A program made the translations under genes and the position numbers. Source: Emydura subglobosa (taxonomy: Eukaryota; Chordata; Testudines; Chelidae). From it: a stretch of DNA of 64,000 bases. Location: contig ML679970.1 in the NCBI GenBank assembly GCA_007922225.1, positions 38,981,460 to 39,045,459 on the forward strand, written 5' to 3'. Shown here in pieces: positions 12,266 to 22,455 of the stretch. The notes under the pieces are model-generated. The model did no database searches, was not told where the DNA came from, and was given only the letters and a program-made list of their open reading frames with translations. Numbering within the stretch: position 1 is the stretch's first letter; each line of letters begins with the position of its first letter.

Positions 12266-12532
12266 TCTTTGAATAGTGTCGGGGAGCAGTATCCCTACTG
12301 GTAAGTGACGGGGAGCAGTATCCTTACTGGTGGTTTGGGACTTCGGAGTCTGGTCAGTAACAGACGATAACACTGTAGAGCCAAAGATGGCATCGGAGGC
12401 GGAGTCTCCAGTAATCGCATAACATTCTGTGAAGGTAAAGACAGACTCCCATATTGACCTCATGGTGTGACTGCAAATCAAGTCCAGAGGGGTCATGTTG
12501 CACGCATGGTAACATTGCCTAATGCTGTTCAA
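12035..12532 (-). pseudogene. DIRS tyrosine recombinase, C-terminal catalytic end
   Basis: The first part of this minus-strand frame reads 'LDLICSHTMRSIWESVFTF' then 'TECYAITGDSASDAIFGS'. It aligns with the end of DIRS recombinases, where a W..S..TF segment precedes the nucleophilic Tyr (here in 'ECYAI') and a 'DAIFG.AVL.S' tail. The HxxR box upstream is not intact. The rest of the frame reads through the ICR and terminal repeat and is not protein-like. Confidence 0.55.
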
Positions 12533-12663
12533 GACCCACTTAGAGAGCCTTTGGGTTGATATTGCTGAGCCCTTAGATCTCTCTGCAATGAATTGGAAAA
12601 GTTTAGGAAATTTGCTAAAGGCTCCTGTCCTATATAAGTAGAAGGTCAGGGCTCTCCTGACAT

Positions 12664-13190
12664 CTAGGGTACGTAATATGGCCCTCCTGTGGTCTTGGTG
12701 AGGATTGGGTAGAAAGTTGGGAGGTGAATCAACTGAGTCATGTGAAATGGAGAAGTTACCTCAGGAATAAAATTGTGGATGCAGCCTATGCATAACCTTG
12801 TCTGGGAAAAACAAGTGCATCCCCCTTGTATTGGGGGAAATGCCATCAGAGCTGCTACTTCCCCTATTTTCCTGACTGAGGTAATCGCTAGTAGGAGGAC
12901 TGTATTCATGGATGCATGCATCAGTGACCAGGTGGCCATGGGTTCGAATGGCAACCTTGTCAGCTCTCTCAACACCAGGTTTAGGTCCCACATGGGGGCA
13001 GGATGTCGAGATTGCAGACCCTGAGGAAGCTCAGAGATAAGCCTAATTTCTTCAGGGTTAATGCATAGTCCAGGATAAGTGGTAGAGTCACTGTTTTGGA
13101 AATTTGTTGGGCAAAACACCAACTCTGAAATCTAGACCATTTCTGCAGATAAGTGTGATGAGCTAAAGACTTTCTGCTGTGTAAAAGCAC
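12664..13190 (-). pseudogene. DIRS tyrosine recombinase, N-terminal and first Arg region
   Basis: Overlapping minus-strand frames show 'MWDLNLVLRELTRLPFEPM' followed by 'LLLAITSVRKIGEVAALMA'. The latter holds the first catalytic Arg of the recombinase ('AITSVRR.SE' in the copy at 20 kb). The SAM-like N-terminal core-binding part ('YLQKWSRFQSWC') lies at 13080-13150. At least one frameshift separates the pieces. Confidence 0.65.
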
Positions 13191-13626
13191 CTCTTATACC
13201 GCTCTTGAACAGAAACATTCTAGAGTGCTGGAACCAAGCAGCAGCCAAGCCTTGAGGCAGTGAACCCCCAAGTTGGGATGTATGGTGCGTTCCTTGTCTT
13301 GCAAGAGGAGGTTCAATATGACTGGGAGAGTGATAAGTGGACATGGAGTGAACTGAGATAGGTAATTAAACCATGTCTGTCTCGGCCAGGTAGGGATGAT
13401 CAGGAGGACATGGGGTCTGTCTCTTTATTTTGAGCATTTCCAATTAGTGGAAATGGCAGAAAAGCATACAGAAGGTCCTTGCTCCAGGGAATGAGGAGAG
13501 CATCGGCCAGTAAATGACATCCCCTCCCCACTCTAGAGCGATAGTGTGGACATATCTTGTTCAGGTGAGTGGCGAACCATGTACAGTGTCCCCCATTGTT
13601 TGACTATGCTCTGAAGTATCATCATG

Positions 13627-13836
13627 TCAATCTCCCACCCGTGATCTTGTAGGGATTTTTGACTGGCGGGTGTCTCTCTCCTTTTGCGTCCGGGGCTTGA
13701 AGGCCTTACAAATCCAGCACTTATCTCTTCTGTGCTGCTCTCCGAGGCAGCGGTCGTGTGGATCACTGACTGGAAAGGCTTTAGTGCAGAGATCACAGTT
13801 CTTAGAGCCTGTAGAGCCCGGCATGGCTCTTAGCAA
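13627..13836 (-). pseudogene. DIRS gag-like N-terminus with zinc-binding motif
   Basis: The minus frame carries 'CDLCTKAFPVSDPHDRC', then 'LGEQH' and 'CWICKAF', a C-x2-C / H-x2-C / H / C-x2-C arrangement typical of zinc binding. The same pattern in the same place occurs at 24208-24789. About 20 codons after 'RTQKERD' the sequence jumps to the end of RNase H, so a deletion of several kilobases has removed the middle of the element. The likely start is the inner Met ('MPGSTGS'). Confidence 0.65.
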
Positions 13837-14184
13837 GGGACCCCTTCAGGGGTACTTACTCTAACACTTACTAACTGTTAACAGCTACTTAACACTAGAA
13901 CTTCAGAAACCAGTTGAACAACAAACTATGGTATGAATGCTACTTGCAGACAGCAAAAGGCAGTAGTTCCAGCAACCGTCAGGGGCGGAAAGAAGGAACT
14001 GGGGACCCGCGGGGCCAGCAGCACCCTTTATACCGCGACATGAGCGCAGCACTCCAAGGGGCGCCTAAGCTGGCCCTGCGGGGCTTGCTAGGGAAAAACA
14101 TTCCGGGAATCTGTGCACGGGGCGCGCACACACCTATATTGGAATGGATATGAGCAATCACTCGAAGATAGAACTGTCTTGAAC

Positions 14185-15135
14185 ACTACAAATATATGAG
14201 AATAATTTTGGTCTAACTCTTTTGATCATGGTGATTTCCCTAAGAACCAGAGGAATCAGTGGAAAGGCATAGAGCAAGCCTCTATTTCACTGCAAGAGGA
14301 AGGCAACTGGTAATGAACCTAGACTGAGACTTCCTTTGGAGCAGAAGTTCTAATACATGGCAACATCTCTGGTAGCAAATAAGTCTATTATATGGGATCC
14401 CTCAATGACAGAACATTGGTCTTACAATGGACCTATGTAAGCATAATTAGTGCTTGGTCACTGAAAGGCTCAGGAATTCCAGTAGGCTGCTGCTCACTCA
14501 CAGGAGTCAGAGGGCCACCGTGGTCTGATGGCACAAAGTTTACAATTTGACAGACTCCCGGCAGAGAATCAAGGAGTGGGCATGTAGTGCATGGCTGTCT
14601 GTTTTCTATTAAGATTTTCACTACTGAGTGTCGAAGGAGAAGTAGGAATGCTATACAGTCCAGTCTGATGGATTTAGCTCTAGGACATTCATGTGTAAAA
14701 AACCCATGTCATCCTGAGACCAAGCTTTTTGAATCTGTAGGTGGTCCAAATGAGCTCCCCAATCTGCCCCTGATATGTCCATGATCAATGTCTTTGTCAT
14801 GTGGGAACTGAGAAAGGCAACCCTTTCCATGTGTTTTTGGGATCCAGCCACCAGTTTAGTTCTGCAATGATATGATGTGACACTGACACTTTCCAGCCTA
14901 ATCTATGTCTTGCTGGGGAATAGACTGATCTGAGCCAGAGTTGAATGGGTCACAGGTGAAGTCTGTCAAATGTCATCATCACTTACGTACATGCTGAGAC
15001 ATGGCCTAATGCAGTAAAGCAATTCTGTACTGTTGCAGCTGATTTTGATGTTAGTTGGAGGGTAAGTGCTTATAACACCTGGAACCTTTCCTCAAACAGG
15101 TATGCCTTTCCTGATCTGGCATCGATCATGGCTCC
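14185..15135 (-). mobile_element. Older DIRS fragment: RT end, RNase H, start of recombinase
   Basis: Minus-strand pieces in several frames match DIRS pol in order: RT thumb ('YLFEERFQVL', 'GHVSACT'), connection ('LWLRSVYSPARH', 'IIAELNWWLDPKN'), RNase H ('DISGADWGAHLDHLQI', 14651-14851, with the first catalytic Asp) and, at about 14185-14420, the 'DLFATRD' motif and 'LLYAFPLIPLVL' that open the recombinase region. It is more decayed than the neighbouring copy at 11943-14180 and abuts it, so the neighbour probably inserted into it. Confidence 0.65.
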
Positions 15136-15670
15136 TATAATCTCTATCTGAGACAGCTGTGACAGACACATGGGGGGTCACTTACCTTGGCACTGCAGTC
15201 CAGTGGTGGAAGTTGCTTCTGGGAGCCAAGGGCCATGGGTTATTCACCCTGCGGGGGCTGCTCCCAACAAGTCCCGGCTTGTGATCAGGTGAAACCTGGC
15301 TGGGCCGGGTGGATCCTTGCCCCTCCCTCCTCAGCTGCTCCTAGCCCCACAGAAACCCCCTTGTGGCTGCATTTGAGAACTACTGTCAGACTCTTTGGGC
15401 CCATTTAGTCCAACAAATTTAATACGAACAGCCAGGTCTCTGCTCCTCTGGCCATTCTCTCCCTCCTTTCCCCAGTGGGGACACAACAGCAACAGGAATC
15501 AGCTCCAGCTGGAGCCATGCACCACCATCAACAAAAGCAGCAGATGAGGACTGCATTTGCTTTTCAAAATTTGGAAACAAGAAATGAAAACGTGAGTGAT
15601 TAGTCTAAAATTTGCAAGTGATAGCTCCAATCTTAACTTTGCCAATCCTCCTCATGCATTTAAAAATGCT
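15136..15670. other. Unassigned non-coding DNA
   Basis: A moderately GC-rich block at about 15185-15480 then AT-rich sequence. No supported exon or identifiable repeat. Confidence 0.4.
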
Positions 15671-15674
15671 GACA

Positions 15675-16205
15675 CTCAGAAAGAAAGAAAAGAAGGAGAG
15701 TCAGGAGGGAAAGGGGGAGGCATGGGAAGAAAAGTGAATATGGGGGGGTGCACATAGCACTTCTGGCATGAAGGGAAGAATGGGGGAGTGGGAGTCACAC
15801 AAAATTTTTGGTGGGAAGGGTGAATGGTAGACCCTGGCACAAGGGAAAGGGGGGAATGGAGGTGCGCACAGAAACACTGATGCATGTGTGTGGGGAGGGA
15901 GAATGAAGAACCCTAGCATGGGGGGGACACAGCATGGGAATGGGAGGTGGTAAACCACATAGAACCCCTCATGGGGAGGAAAATGAAGGACCCTGGTATG
16001 AAGGGGATAAAGAGGAATTAGGGTGCAACAAAGAGCCCCAGAAGCACAGGAGTGAAGAGTGAGAGACCTTGCCATACAGGGGAAAGGGAGCACACAGAGC
16101 CACTGGCATGATGGACATGGTGGCCTTACAGGGAGTTCCTGAAATAGAGGAGAATGGGAGAGTAACACACAGGAAACCTGAGGGAAAGACTACAGGAATG
16201 CCAGG
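15675..16205. repeat. Degenerate purine-rich minisatellite
   Basis: Successive imperfect units combine a purine-rich part (GGGGAAAGGGAGG-like), 'TGCACACAGAG'-like and 'CCCTGGCATG'-like segments. The closing '(C)TGGCATG/CTAGCATG/CTGGTATG' recurs about every 30-45 bases, giving a compound period near 75. Long open frames here, such as one of 155 codons on the minus strand, are by-products of the repetition and encode only low-complexity Pro/Ser/His-rich sequence. Confidence 0.6.
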
Positions 16206-16234
16206 AGCCCCCAGCGTGTGCAATCAGATCAGCC

Positions 16235-17005
16235 TAAAGAACCAATAAAGTGTGTCCCCCTCCTAGTTGACCTGCGTCAATAACAGCATGCTGAATCTTA
16301 CAAAATAGGTTTTTTCTCCACCTCATTCTTACATTATTTCCTCTGAAAAGACAAATACAGATGAATGACCGAACTGAGAAGAGACCTGTAGCAGGGTCAG
16401 CCACCTCCTAAGTGGCCCTTTGTGGCCAGGAGTGCCTACGCAGTGCCCAGCTAACAATTTCTCCCTAAAAGGGCTTCTTAAAAAAACTTTACAAAGGCTT
16501 TCCTTGTCCATTCACCACCCCTTCTGGGTGGGGGGTGTCTACATTTATTAATATAAATAAAGCTACAAAATAAAACTCACAATAAAAGTTGCAAATCACC
16601 ATTCATCACTTTTACCCTCATCATGTCACTCTCAGGCTTTTCCTGCCTGTAGTCTCAGCAGAGAAATCTCACATCACAGGTTCTTCTCTGGAGCCGGTTC
16701 ACTCCCAACAATCTCCAATTCACCCTACTCCTAGACCTCCCTACAAAGGGCCTTTCCTGATTTGGCCACGCTCTACCAGGTTGACATCTCAGGTTTCCAG
16801 CTCTGACTTCCAAAACCCCTGGTAACAGGGTCTTCCATGCAGCACCCTTTCTTGTTTCCTGAGCTCCCCACATCACTGCAGGCACCTACAGCCCTTTACA
16901 GAGAATTATCTGATCCAACCCAGGTGTAACTCTTCAGTAATCAGGGTTAGCTAGCACCAGGCTCCAACTCTTAAGGAGAAAGCCACCCTGTTGCAAGGCC
17001 TATCT
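16235..17005 (-). mobile_element. LTR-like dispersed repeat, antisense copy
   Basis: On the minus strand it runs from 'CAACAGGGTGGCTTTCTCC' near 17000 through GC-rich blocks to 'ATTAATAAATGTAGACACCC' near 16530 and an AT-richer tail. The layout (GC-rich start, then an AATAAA signal) resembles an LTR or LTR-like non-autonomous element. The family is not identified and I found no target-site duplication. Confidence 0.35.
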
Positions 17006-17009
17006 AAGG

Positions 17010-19155
17010 TATTCCTTATGCACCAATTACTATGGTATCTAAAGACTGCAAATCTGTCTATGCATATTACACACATCTCTACCTATCTCTAATTGTCTTG
17101 TAAAGCAAGTATCATTCCCTCATGCACAAAGGAGTTTAATGTTCTCTTTAACCTTTATTTTATTATGATGATTTTTTAATTATACTTGCTCAAAGCACTG
17201 CATGGCAATCATACAACAGCCAATGATATCTGGATGAGTCCTCTTTGTATGCTCATGGAGTACCCAAATGACAATGGCAATCAGTTGACTGTCATATATA
17301 GCAATGGGTTGGGCAGACCTACAGGCTTTGTGGTGGAAGGGAGAAATTGGATCAGCCAAAGAAAGAAACATTCAGAATTCCTTAAGTCCCATCCCAGAAA
17401 GCCTGAAGCGCTATGACAGCCAGCAACTGAGAAGAATTTCTTCCCTGGATGAAGAAAGAGATGAACATTTAAAACCTAAAGAAAACTTATTGCTTCTATG
17501 TTTATGAAAGTATTTTCACAGAGAATTCCACTTTGGAGTTCTTCACAAAAAAAAGTCGTGTCTAGAGATTTACCTGAGTGGTTGCAATTTTCTTGTTCAG
17601 GTTATATACTCTGGTAAAGGTGTTCCATGTAATCATCTGACTTCCAGCAAACTTTAGCTCTCATATATTTAAATTGATAGTGAAACATAACGTAACATCT
17701 GTGACATTGAAAATAAATCTCCTTATTTACCAGTGGGGCACAAATATTTATGCTAAACATATAACTGTTTCCATATATTAAAAAGGTTTGCTAGATTGCA
17801 ATGATAACTTAATGTTAACTGTGTGCAAAAAATTATAAAACGTAATTAGCTAATAGACTGTTTTCTGTACGCATCAATCCCCTTTTCTCTCCATATGCAA
17901 CAACTGCTCACCTCTCATTTACACATCATAGGAAGGATGCTCAGTTCAAAATAGGGTGGCCTGCAAAGGAGATATGCACAATCTTCTAAAGAAATTAAAA
18001 GACTTCTTTGGGCTAGAAAGCCTATGCACGTGTGCAAGCTAGTGGAGCAATAGGGCAACTGTAATTATTGAAGAAGTGAAGTAATTGTTACTAAAGCAGC
18101 TGACATCCCATGGCACTGATTTTTCTGAGATATAGAAAGCGTACATAGAGAAATACACCAAAATTTACCAAGTTCATTTGAGTGTGTGCATGGTAGTGGG
18201 GAGGGTAATGTTACCATATTCACCACTTCTTACCCCTCCTTGATTTTTAATTATTAAAAGTAATGGCTTATTTTTAGTTTGCCTTTATCCCTTATAGAAA
18301 TCATTTTATAAAAAAAGGATATTACAAGAGTGAAATTCATTAAGTTCTACATTATCACAAGAAAATAACATGATCATGACAATATGAACATGACCACTTC
18401 TGTTTAATGGCTCCTCATTTCTATGGACAAAACAGTTTCCAGTTGCATAAAGCAAGAATGACAGTGTGAATTCACATGTTGTGTCTTACTATTTCACAAA
18501 ATCAAACATTTTCTCATTCTGAACTACATCTAACAGAAAAGTAACATGAATACTACTCCTGGAAGAATTCTGCACCAAAAAAATTAAAAATTCTGAGCAT
18601 GATATTTTAAAATTCTGCAAAATTCTGCATATTTTATTTGTCAAAACAACACAATATAATCACACCAGTTTCAATTATTTTGGTAATTTCTTTCAAAATA
18701 CCATCAGCAATTATGTTTGTAACAATACAGACAACAAAAAAGATTCAGGAAATGTTTTTTGGCAAATAGATTACTTACTAGGCATATTAACAAAGAACTT
18801 TGAGTAATAATTCTTTTAAACAACAATACAGAAATTCCATAAGGGGCCACATGGGGATGTGGTGTAGGAGGGGTGGCTGCGAGTGTGTGTGCAGGGATAC
18901 ATAGGGTTGTGCAAGGACATGGGGACAGAGCAGATATGCCTGATGGAATGGGAGAGGCTAGGGGTCAGACAGGTTCTGCATCAGCTCCACAACTCCCTAA
19001 CAATCCCTCCCCTCCCCTCAAAAAATCTGTTCCATACTTCTCCTACTCACACCCAACAATCCTCCAAGTTCACTCCCAGCCTCCTTCCCTCTCCCTTATC
19101 TGCTCTGATAACCTTGACTCCCTCAAACTTTTGCACTGCTTCTGAGAGGTGTAGT
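17010..19155. other. AT-rich intronic DNA with possible old repeats
   Basis: No exon is supported. 17186-17507 holds plus-strand frames ending near 'ISSLDEERDEHLKPKENLLL', which I do not recognise and which lack splice support. 18556-18640 has clustered 'AAATTCTGCA' units inside a probable dispersed repeat (about 18550-18830). 18990-19120 is pyrimidine-rich. Confidence 0.4.
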
Positions 19156-19158
19156 AAA

Positions 19159-19380
19159 TACGTTAGTTAGCTTGTAACTGTTGTTCTTCAAGATGTGTTG
19201 CTCATGTCCACTCTGATTTAGATGTGTGCGTGCGCCACATGCACCGGTGCCGGAAGTTTTTCCCTAGTGATACCCATAGGGCTGGCTCTAGCACCCTCTG
19301 CAGCGATGCTCTGTCTGCGCTCATATATAGGTCACTGCCAGCCCCCCTCCTTTCCAGTTACTTCTTACTGTAACTCCAAC
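19159..19380. repeat. DIRS right inverted terminal repeat
   Basis: From GTTGTTCTTCAAGATGTG (19180) inward this is an imperfect reverse complement of 24935-25121. It shares blocks such as 'GCACCGGTGCC', 'TTCCCTAG', 'GGGCTGGCTCTAG' and 'CCTCTGCAG'. About 20 further bases outside it (19159-19179) are complementary to the ICR but have no match in the left repeat. Confidence 0.85.
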
Positions 19381-19403
19381 AGAGGGGACGGAGGGTGAGT
19401 TGT

Positions 19404-19502
19404 GGAATGAACACGAACAACACATCTCGAAGAACAACAGTTATGAGGTAAGTAACCGTTTTTTCTTCTTCAAGTGCTTGCTTATGTCCATTCTTATTTA
19501 GG
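19404..19502. repeat. DIRS internal complementary region (ICR)
   Basis: Two adjoining parts. The first ('GGAATGAACACGAACAACAC', 'ATCTCGAAGAACAACAG', 'GGTAAGTAACCG') is the reverse complement of the element's right end. The second ('TTCTTCAAGTGCTTGCTTAT', 'GTCCATTCTTATTTAGGTG') is the reverse complement of its left end. That is what is known of DIRS ICRs, which template end joining. The first part includes GAG|GTAAGTA on the plus strand, a perfect splice-donor consensus. Confidence 0.82.
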
Positions 19503-19569
19503 TGACTCACCAGCTGTGTTTCTGGAGGTGGGCAGGAGTTCATGGCCGTGAAGATTGCAGTACCGCTCT

Positions 19570-20805
19570 GCCGAATTCCGCATCATCCCGAGCTTGCTGC
19601 GTGATGGCATAGTGGGATGTGAAAGTATATATGGGCAACCATGTAGTGGCCCGACAAATACCCTGAACAGGCACATGTTCCAGGAAAGCCAATGAAGACG
19701 CCTGGGCTCTTGTGGAATGGGCTAACGGATGCTGGAGGTGCGACTCCAGCTTGTTTATAACAGACGCAAATGCAGGCTGTAATCCAGGATGACATTCGCT
19801 GTAAGGAGACTGGTTTGCCCTTCATCCTGTCAGCAACCGCCACGAAGAGTTGCATGCAGCGGTCTGGTACTATCGATATAGAAGAATAGAGCCCTCCTTA
19901 TATTGAGTGAGTGAAGGTGCCTCTCTTCACTAGAGCTGTGAGGCTTAGGAGAGAATACCGGCAGGAAGATACCCTGATTAACATGAAAGTGGAGGAATGC
20001 AGAATGAGGACGGAGCTGGACTTTGTCCTTGAAAAACACCATATAAGGTGGCTCTAAGGTTAATCTCAGACACCCTGCGCACAGAAGTGATTGCTACTAG
20101 AAAAGCCACCTTCCAGGACAAGGGCATGAGTGAGCAGGAGGCCAACGGTTCCAAAGGCAGAGTAGTGAGCCAGGAGAGGACAAGGTTCAGGTCCCACTGG
20201 GGAGCCGTCTCTCTAATCGGAGGGAAGAGCCTCTCAAGCCCTTTAAGGAATGTTGTTGTCATCTTGTGGGAGAAAACCAATCTGCTCTGTATTGGTGGGT
20301 GAAACGCCGATATTGCTGCCAGGTGAACTTTTGCCGATGAAAAGGCTAAGCCTTCCTGCTTTAAGTGAAGAAAATAGTCCAGGATCACCTGTATAGGAGA
20401 CTTCATTGGCGATACATTCTGATAGGCCACCCAGCAGTTGAAGCGCTTCCACTTTGTTAGGTAAGACACCCTGGTGAAAGGCTTCCAACTTTCTAACAGC
20501 ACTTTCTGGACCTGGATCGAACAGTAGCGCTCTTCCCTGTTCAGCCATGCAGGAGCCATGCTGTCAGATGCAGGGAGACTAAGTTTGGGTGAAGTAACCG
20601 ACTCCTGCCCTGGAAAATGAGGTCCGGGCGCAGTGGCAGAGACCAAGGACGAACCACCAAGAGATCCAAAAGCATCACGAACCTGTGCTGGCGAGGCCAC
20701 TCCGGGGCTATCAGAATGACCTGTGCTTTGTCTCTCTTGATTTTCACCAGAACTGTGTGCAAGGGAAGTATCAGGAGAGACGCATACAGGAGACCCCTCG
20801 ACCAC
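19570..20805 (-). pseudogene. DIRS tyrosine recombinase
   Basis: This is the phage-integrase-type recombinase that replaces integrase in DIRS elements and would insert the circular intermediate. N-terminal core-binding blocks include 'SYLTKWKRFNCW', 'VHLAAISAFHP' and 'FLKGLERLFPPI' (about 20220-20470). The first catalytic Arg is in 'ITSVRRVSE' (about 20075). The HxxR box 'AHSTRA' is at about 19705-19722, the Trp in 'TTWLP' at about 19640 and the nucleophilic Tyr in 'SHYAI' at about 19610. All residues of the catalytic set are visible, but the gene is split between frames (19978-20805 in one, the C-terminus in another), so it cannot make a full protein as it stands. The true start is probably upstream, overlapping the end of RNase H. 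Confidence 0.8.
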
Positions 20806-20903
20806 AAGAGGAGAAAAGCGTCTGTTAGGGAGCTGTCCTCCAATCCCAGGAGAGAGCAGAAGTGATCATATTTCCTGCTTTCCCTGGTGGCAAACAGGTC
20901 CAT
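20541..20903 (-). pseudogene. DIRS RNase H / recombinase junction region
   Basis: This frame begins 'MDLFATRESRKYDHFCSLLG' and continues with 'LLYASLLILPL' and 'VILIAPEWPRQ'. These blocks recur at 14185-14420, 41234-41470 and 61428-61760, so they form a conserved segment between RNase H and the recombinase of these elements. The frame ends at a stop near 20541, and the recombinase continues in another frame. Confidence 0.65.
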
Positions 20904-20927
20904 CCGGGGAGCTCCCCACCTTTGGAG

Positions 20928-21345
20928 CTAGTGGAGTGACCACTCGTGGTGAGAGCAAAAGGACCTGCTCAAACGATCTGCTAAAGTATTCTTCAGCCGC
21001 AGCAGATGGACCGCTTCAAGGAGGATGTTGTGCTCTACACAGAAATCCCAGAGACATATGGCTTCTCGACATAGGGCTGAGGATGTGTCTCTCCCTTGTT
21101 TGTTGATATAATACATTGTCACTGCGTTGTCTGTGAGGGCCCGCACCACCTTGCTGGGCAGGTGTGGCAGAAACACCTCGCAGGCCAGCCGGATTGCCCT
21201 AAGCTCTTTGACGTTTATATGAGCAGTTAACTCCTCTCTAAACCAGAGACCTTGAGTCCTGAGGGCCCCAAGGTGAGCTCCCCACTCCACGTATGAAGCA
21301 TCCGAGACCAGGGACAGCATCAATCTTGGGGCCATGAAGGGTATT
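20928..21345 (-). pseudogene. DIRS RNase H domain
   Basis: RNase H degrades the RNA strand of the replication hybrid. The catalytic acidic residues are all visible in order: Asp in 'LVSDASYVEWGAHLG', Glu in 'INVKELRAI', Asp in 'ALTDNAVTMYYIN' and Asp in 'NTLADRLSRSF'. The domain spans about 21310-20950 on the minus strand. The open frame extends upstream to 21455 only because a GT microsatellite is translated as His-Thr/His-Ala repeats, so the domain is taken as starting at about 21345. Confidence 0.75.
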
Positions 21346-21387
21346 CCTGATAGCACCTGACAAGGGTTCATCCACCATGACAGGGAG

Positions 21388-21454
21388 GGGTGTGTGTGTG
21401 TGTGTGTGTGGGTGTGTGCGTGTGCGTGTGCGTGTGCGAGAGAGAGAGAGAACA
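21388..21454. repeat. GT/GA microsatellite inside the DIRS pol region
   Basis: (GT)n with GTGTGC variants followed by (GA)n lies between the RT and RNase H parts. It interrupts pol and shifts its reading frame. Confidence 0.9.
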
Positions 21455-21527
21455 AACCCTGTCAGGAGATGGGGAATATCAAACGCAGCCTTGCATGGCA
21501 GACCACGTAGATACAAGCCAGCATATG

Positions 21528-22060
21528 TCACAGGAGATTGAGGCATACCCTCGCCGTAGTAATCGGGTGGTCCCATAGACTGGCTATAAGTGGTGTCATA
21601 GCCAAGAATCTGGTGTCGGGCAGTAGTGCTTTGGCTTGGATAGAGTCCAGAACCACCCTCATGAACTCTATTCTCTGAACCGGTGTAAGTAACGACTTCT
21701 GTTCGTTTATTAACAGGCCCAGTGACGGACATGTGTCTCTCACAATTCGTATGTCGTGACAGACCTGTTCCCTTGAGCAGCCACTGATGAGTCAATTGTC
21801 CAGGTAAAGAAACACCTGCACTCCCCTGCGCCTGAGATGGGCTGCTACTACTGCCATACATTTGGTAAAAATGTGGGGGGCAGTAGATAGGCCGAATGTC
21901 AGGACTGCGAATTGGTAATGTCGCATGCCCACTGTAAACAGCAGGAACCTCTTGAGGCCCAGGAAGATGGTGATATGAAAATAAGCGTCCTTTAAATCGA
22001 GGCAGCGAACCAATCACCTGGATCCAGAGAAGGAATGATGGCCACTCGAAAGACCATCCG
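21528..22060 (-). pseudogene. DIRS reverse transcriptase
   Basis: 'CLDLKDAYFHITI' (RT motif A, with its catalytic Asp), 'FAVLTFGLSTAPHIFTKCMA' (motif B region) and 'FLYLDN' directly followed by a stop codon (motif C, about 21795) are in one minus-strand frame. Motif C is normally Y-x-D-D; here the second Asp is Asn and the following Trp codon has become TGA. The continuation 'GLLINEQKSLLTPVQRI' lies beyond the stop. The enzyme cannot be functional in this copy. Confidence 0.8.
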
Positions 22061-22455
22061 AAACATTAGCTTTTTGAGGAACTTGTTTAGGGCCCTTAAA
22101 TCTAGTAGGGGTCTCAGACCTCCTCCCTTTGACTTTGGGATCAAGAAATACCATCAGTACAATCCTTTGCCCCTCAGATTCTGAGGAACCTCCTCCACCG
22201 CTCCTATCTGCAGGAGGGCTTGTATCTCCTGGACGAGGAGTTGTTTATGAGAAGGGTCCCTGAAGAGGGATGGGGAAGGAGGGAGAGGGAGGGATCGAGG
22301 TGAACTGAAGGGTATAGCCTGTAGCCACCATGCTCAACACCCAACAGTACAACGTAACGGCAATCCAGGTCAGGAGAAAAGAGGCAAGGCAGGAGGAGAA
22401 TGGACAGGAAACTGGATCTTAGGCATAAACTGGTCAGTCGCCCCTGGGCACACCT

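Larger units (their letters stand above)
11943..14180 (-). mobile_element. Rearranged DIRS retrotransposon, internally deleted
   Basis: Read on the minus strand: left-type terminal repeat (about 13990-14180, with 'CTATATTGGAATGGATATGA'), gag start with a zinc motif (13627-13836), a direct jump to the end of RNase H (13540-13660), then tyrosine recombinase to about 12040, an ICR-like arm and the right end (11943). Most of gag, all of RT and nearly all of RNase H are gone. The right end belongs to a family with the terminus 'GGTTCTTCAAGATG...TATGGGTGCTCCA', whereas the left end looks like the family at 19 kb. This may be a chimera or two abutting fragments. Confidence 0.7.

Noticed and set aside
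15701..16168. 155-codon Pro/Ser/His-rich frame on the minus strand
   Set aside because: It is a by-product of the purine-rich minisatellite; the composition follows the repeat.
17186..17507. Plus-strand frames ending in a charged peptide, possible processed pseudogene
   Set aside because: No family recognised, no poly-A tail or target duplication, no splice signals. Kept only as a note in the non-coding stretch.
21390..21578. Cys/Val-rich plus-strand frame ('CVCVCVG')
   Set aside because: It is translation of the GT microsatellite.
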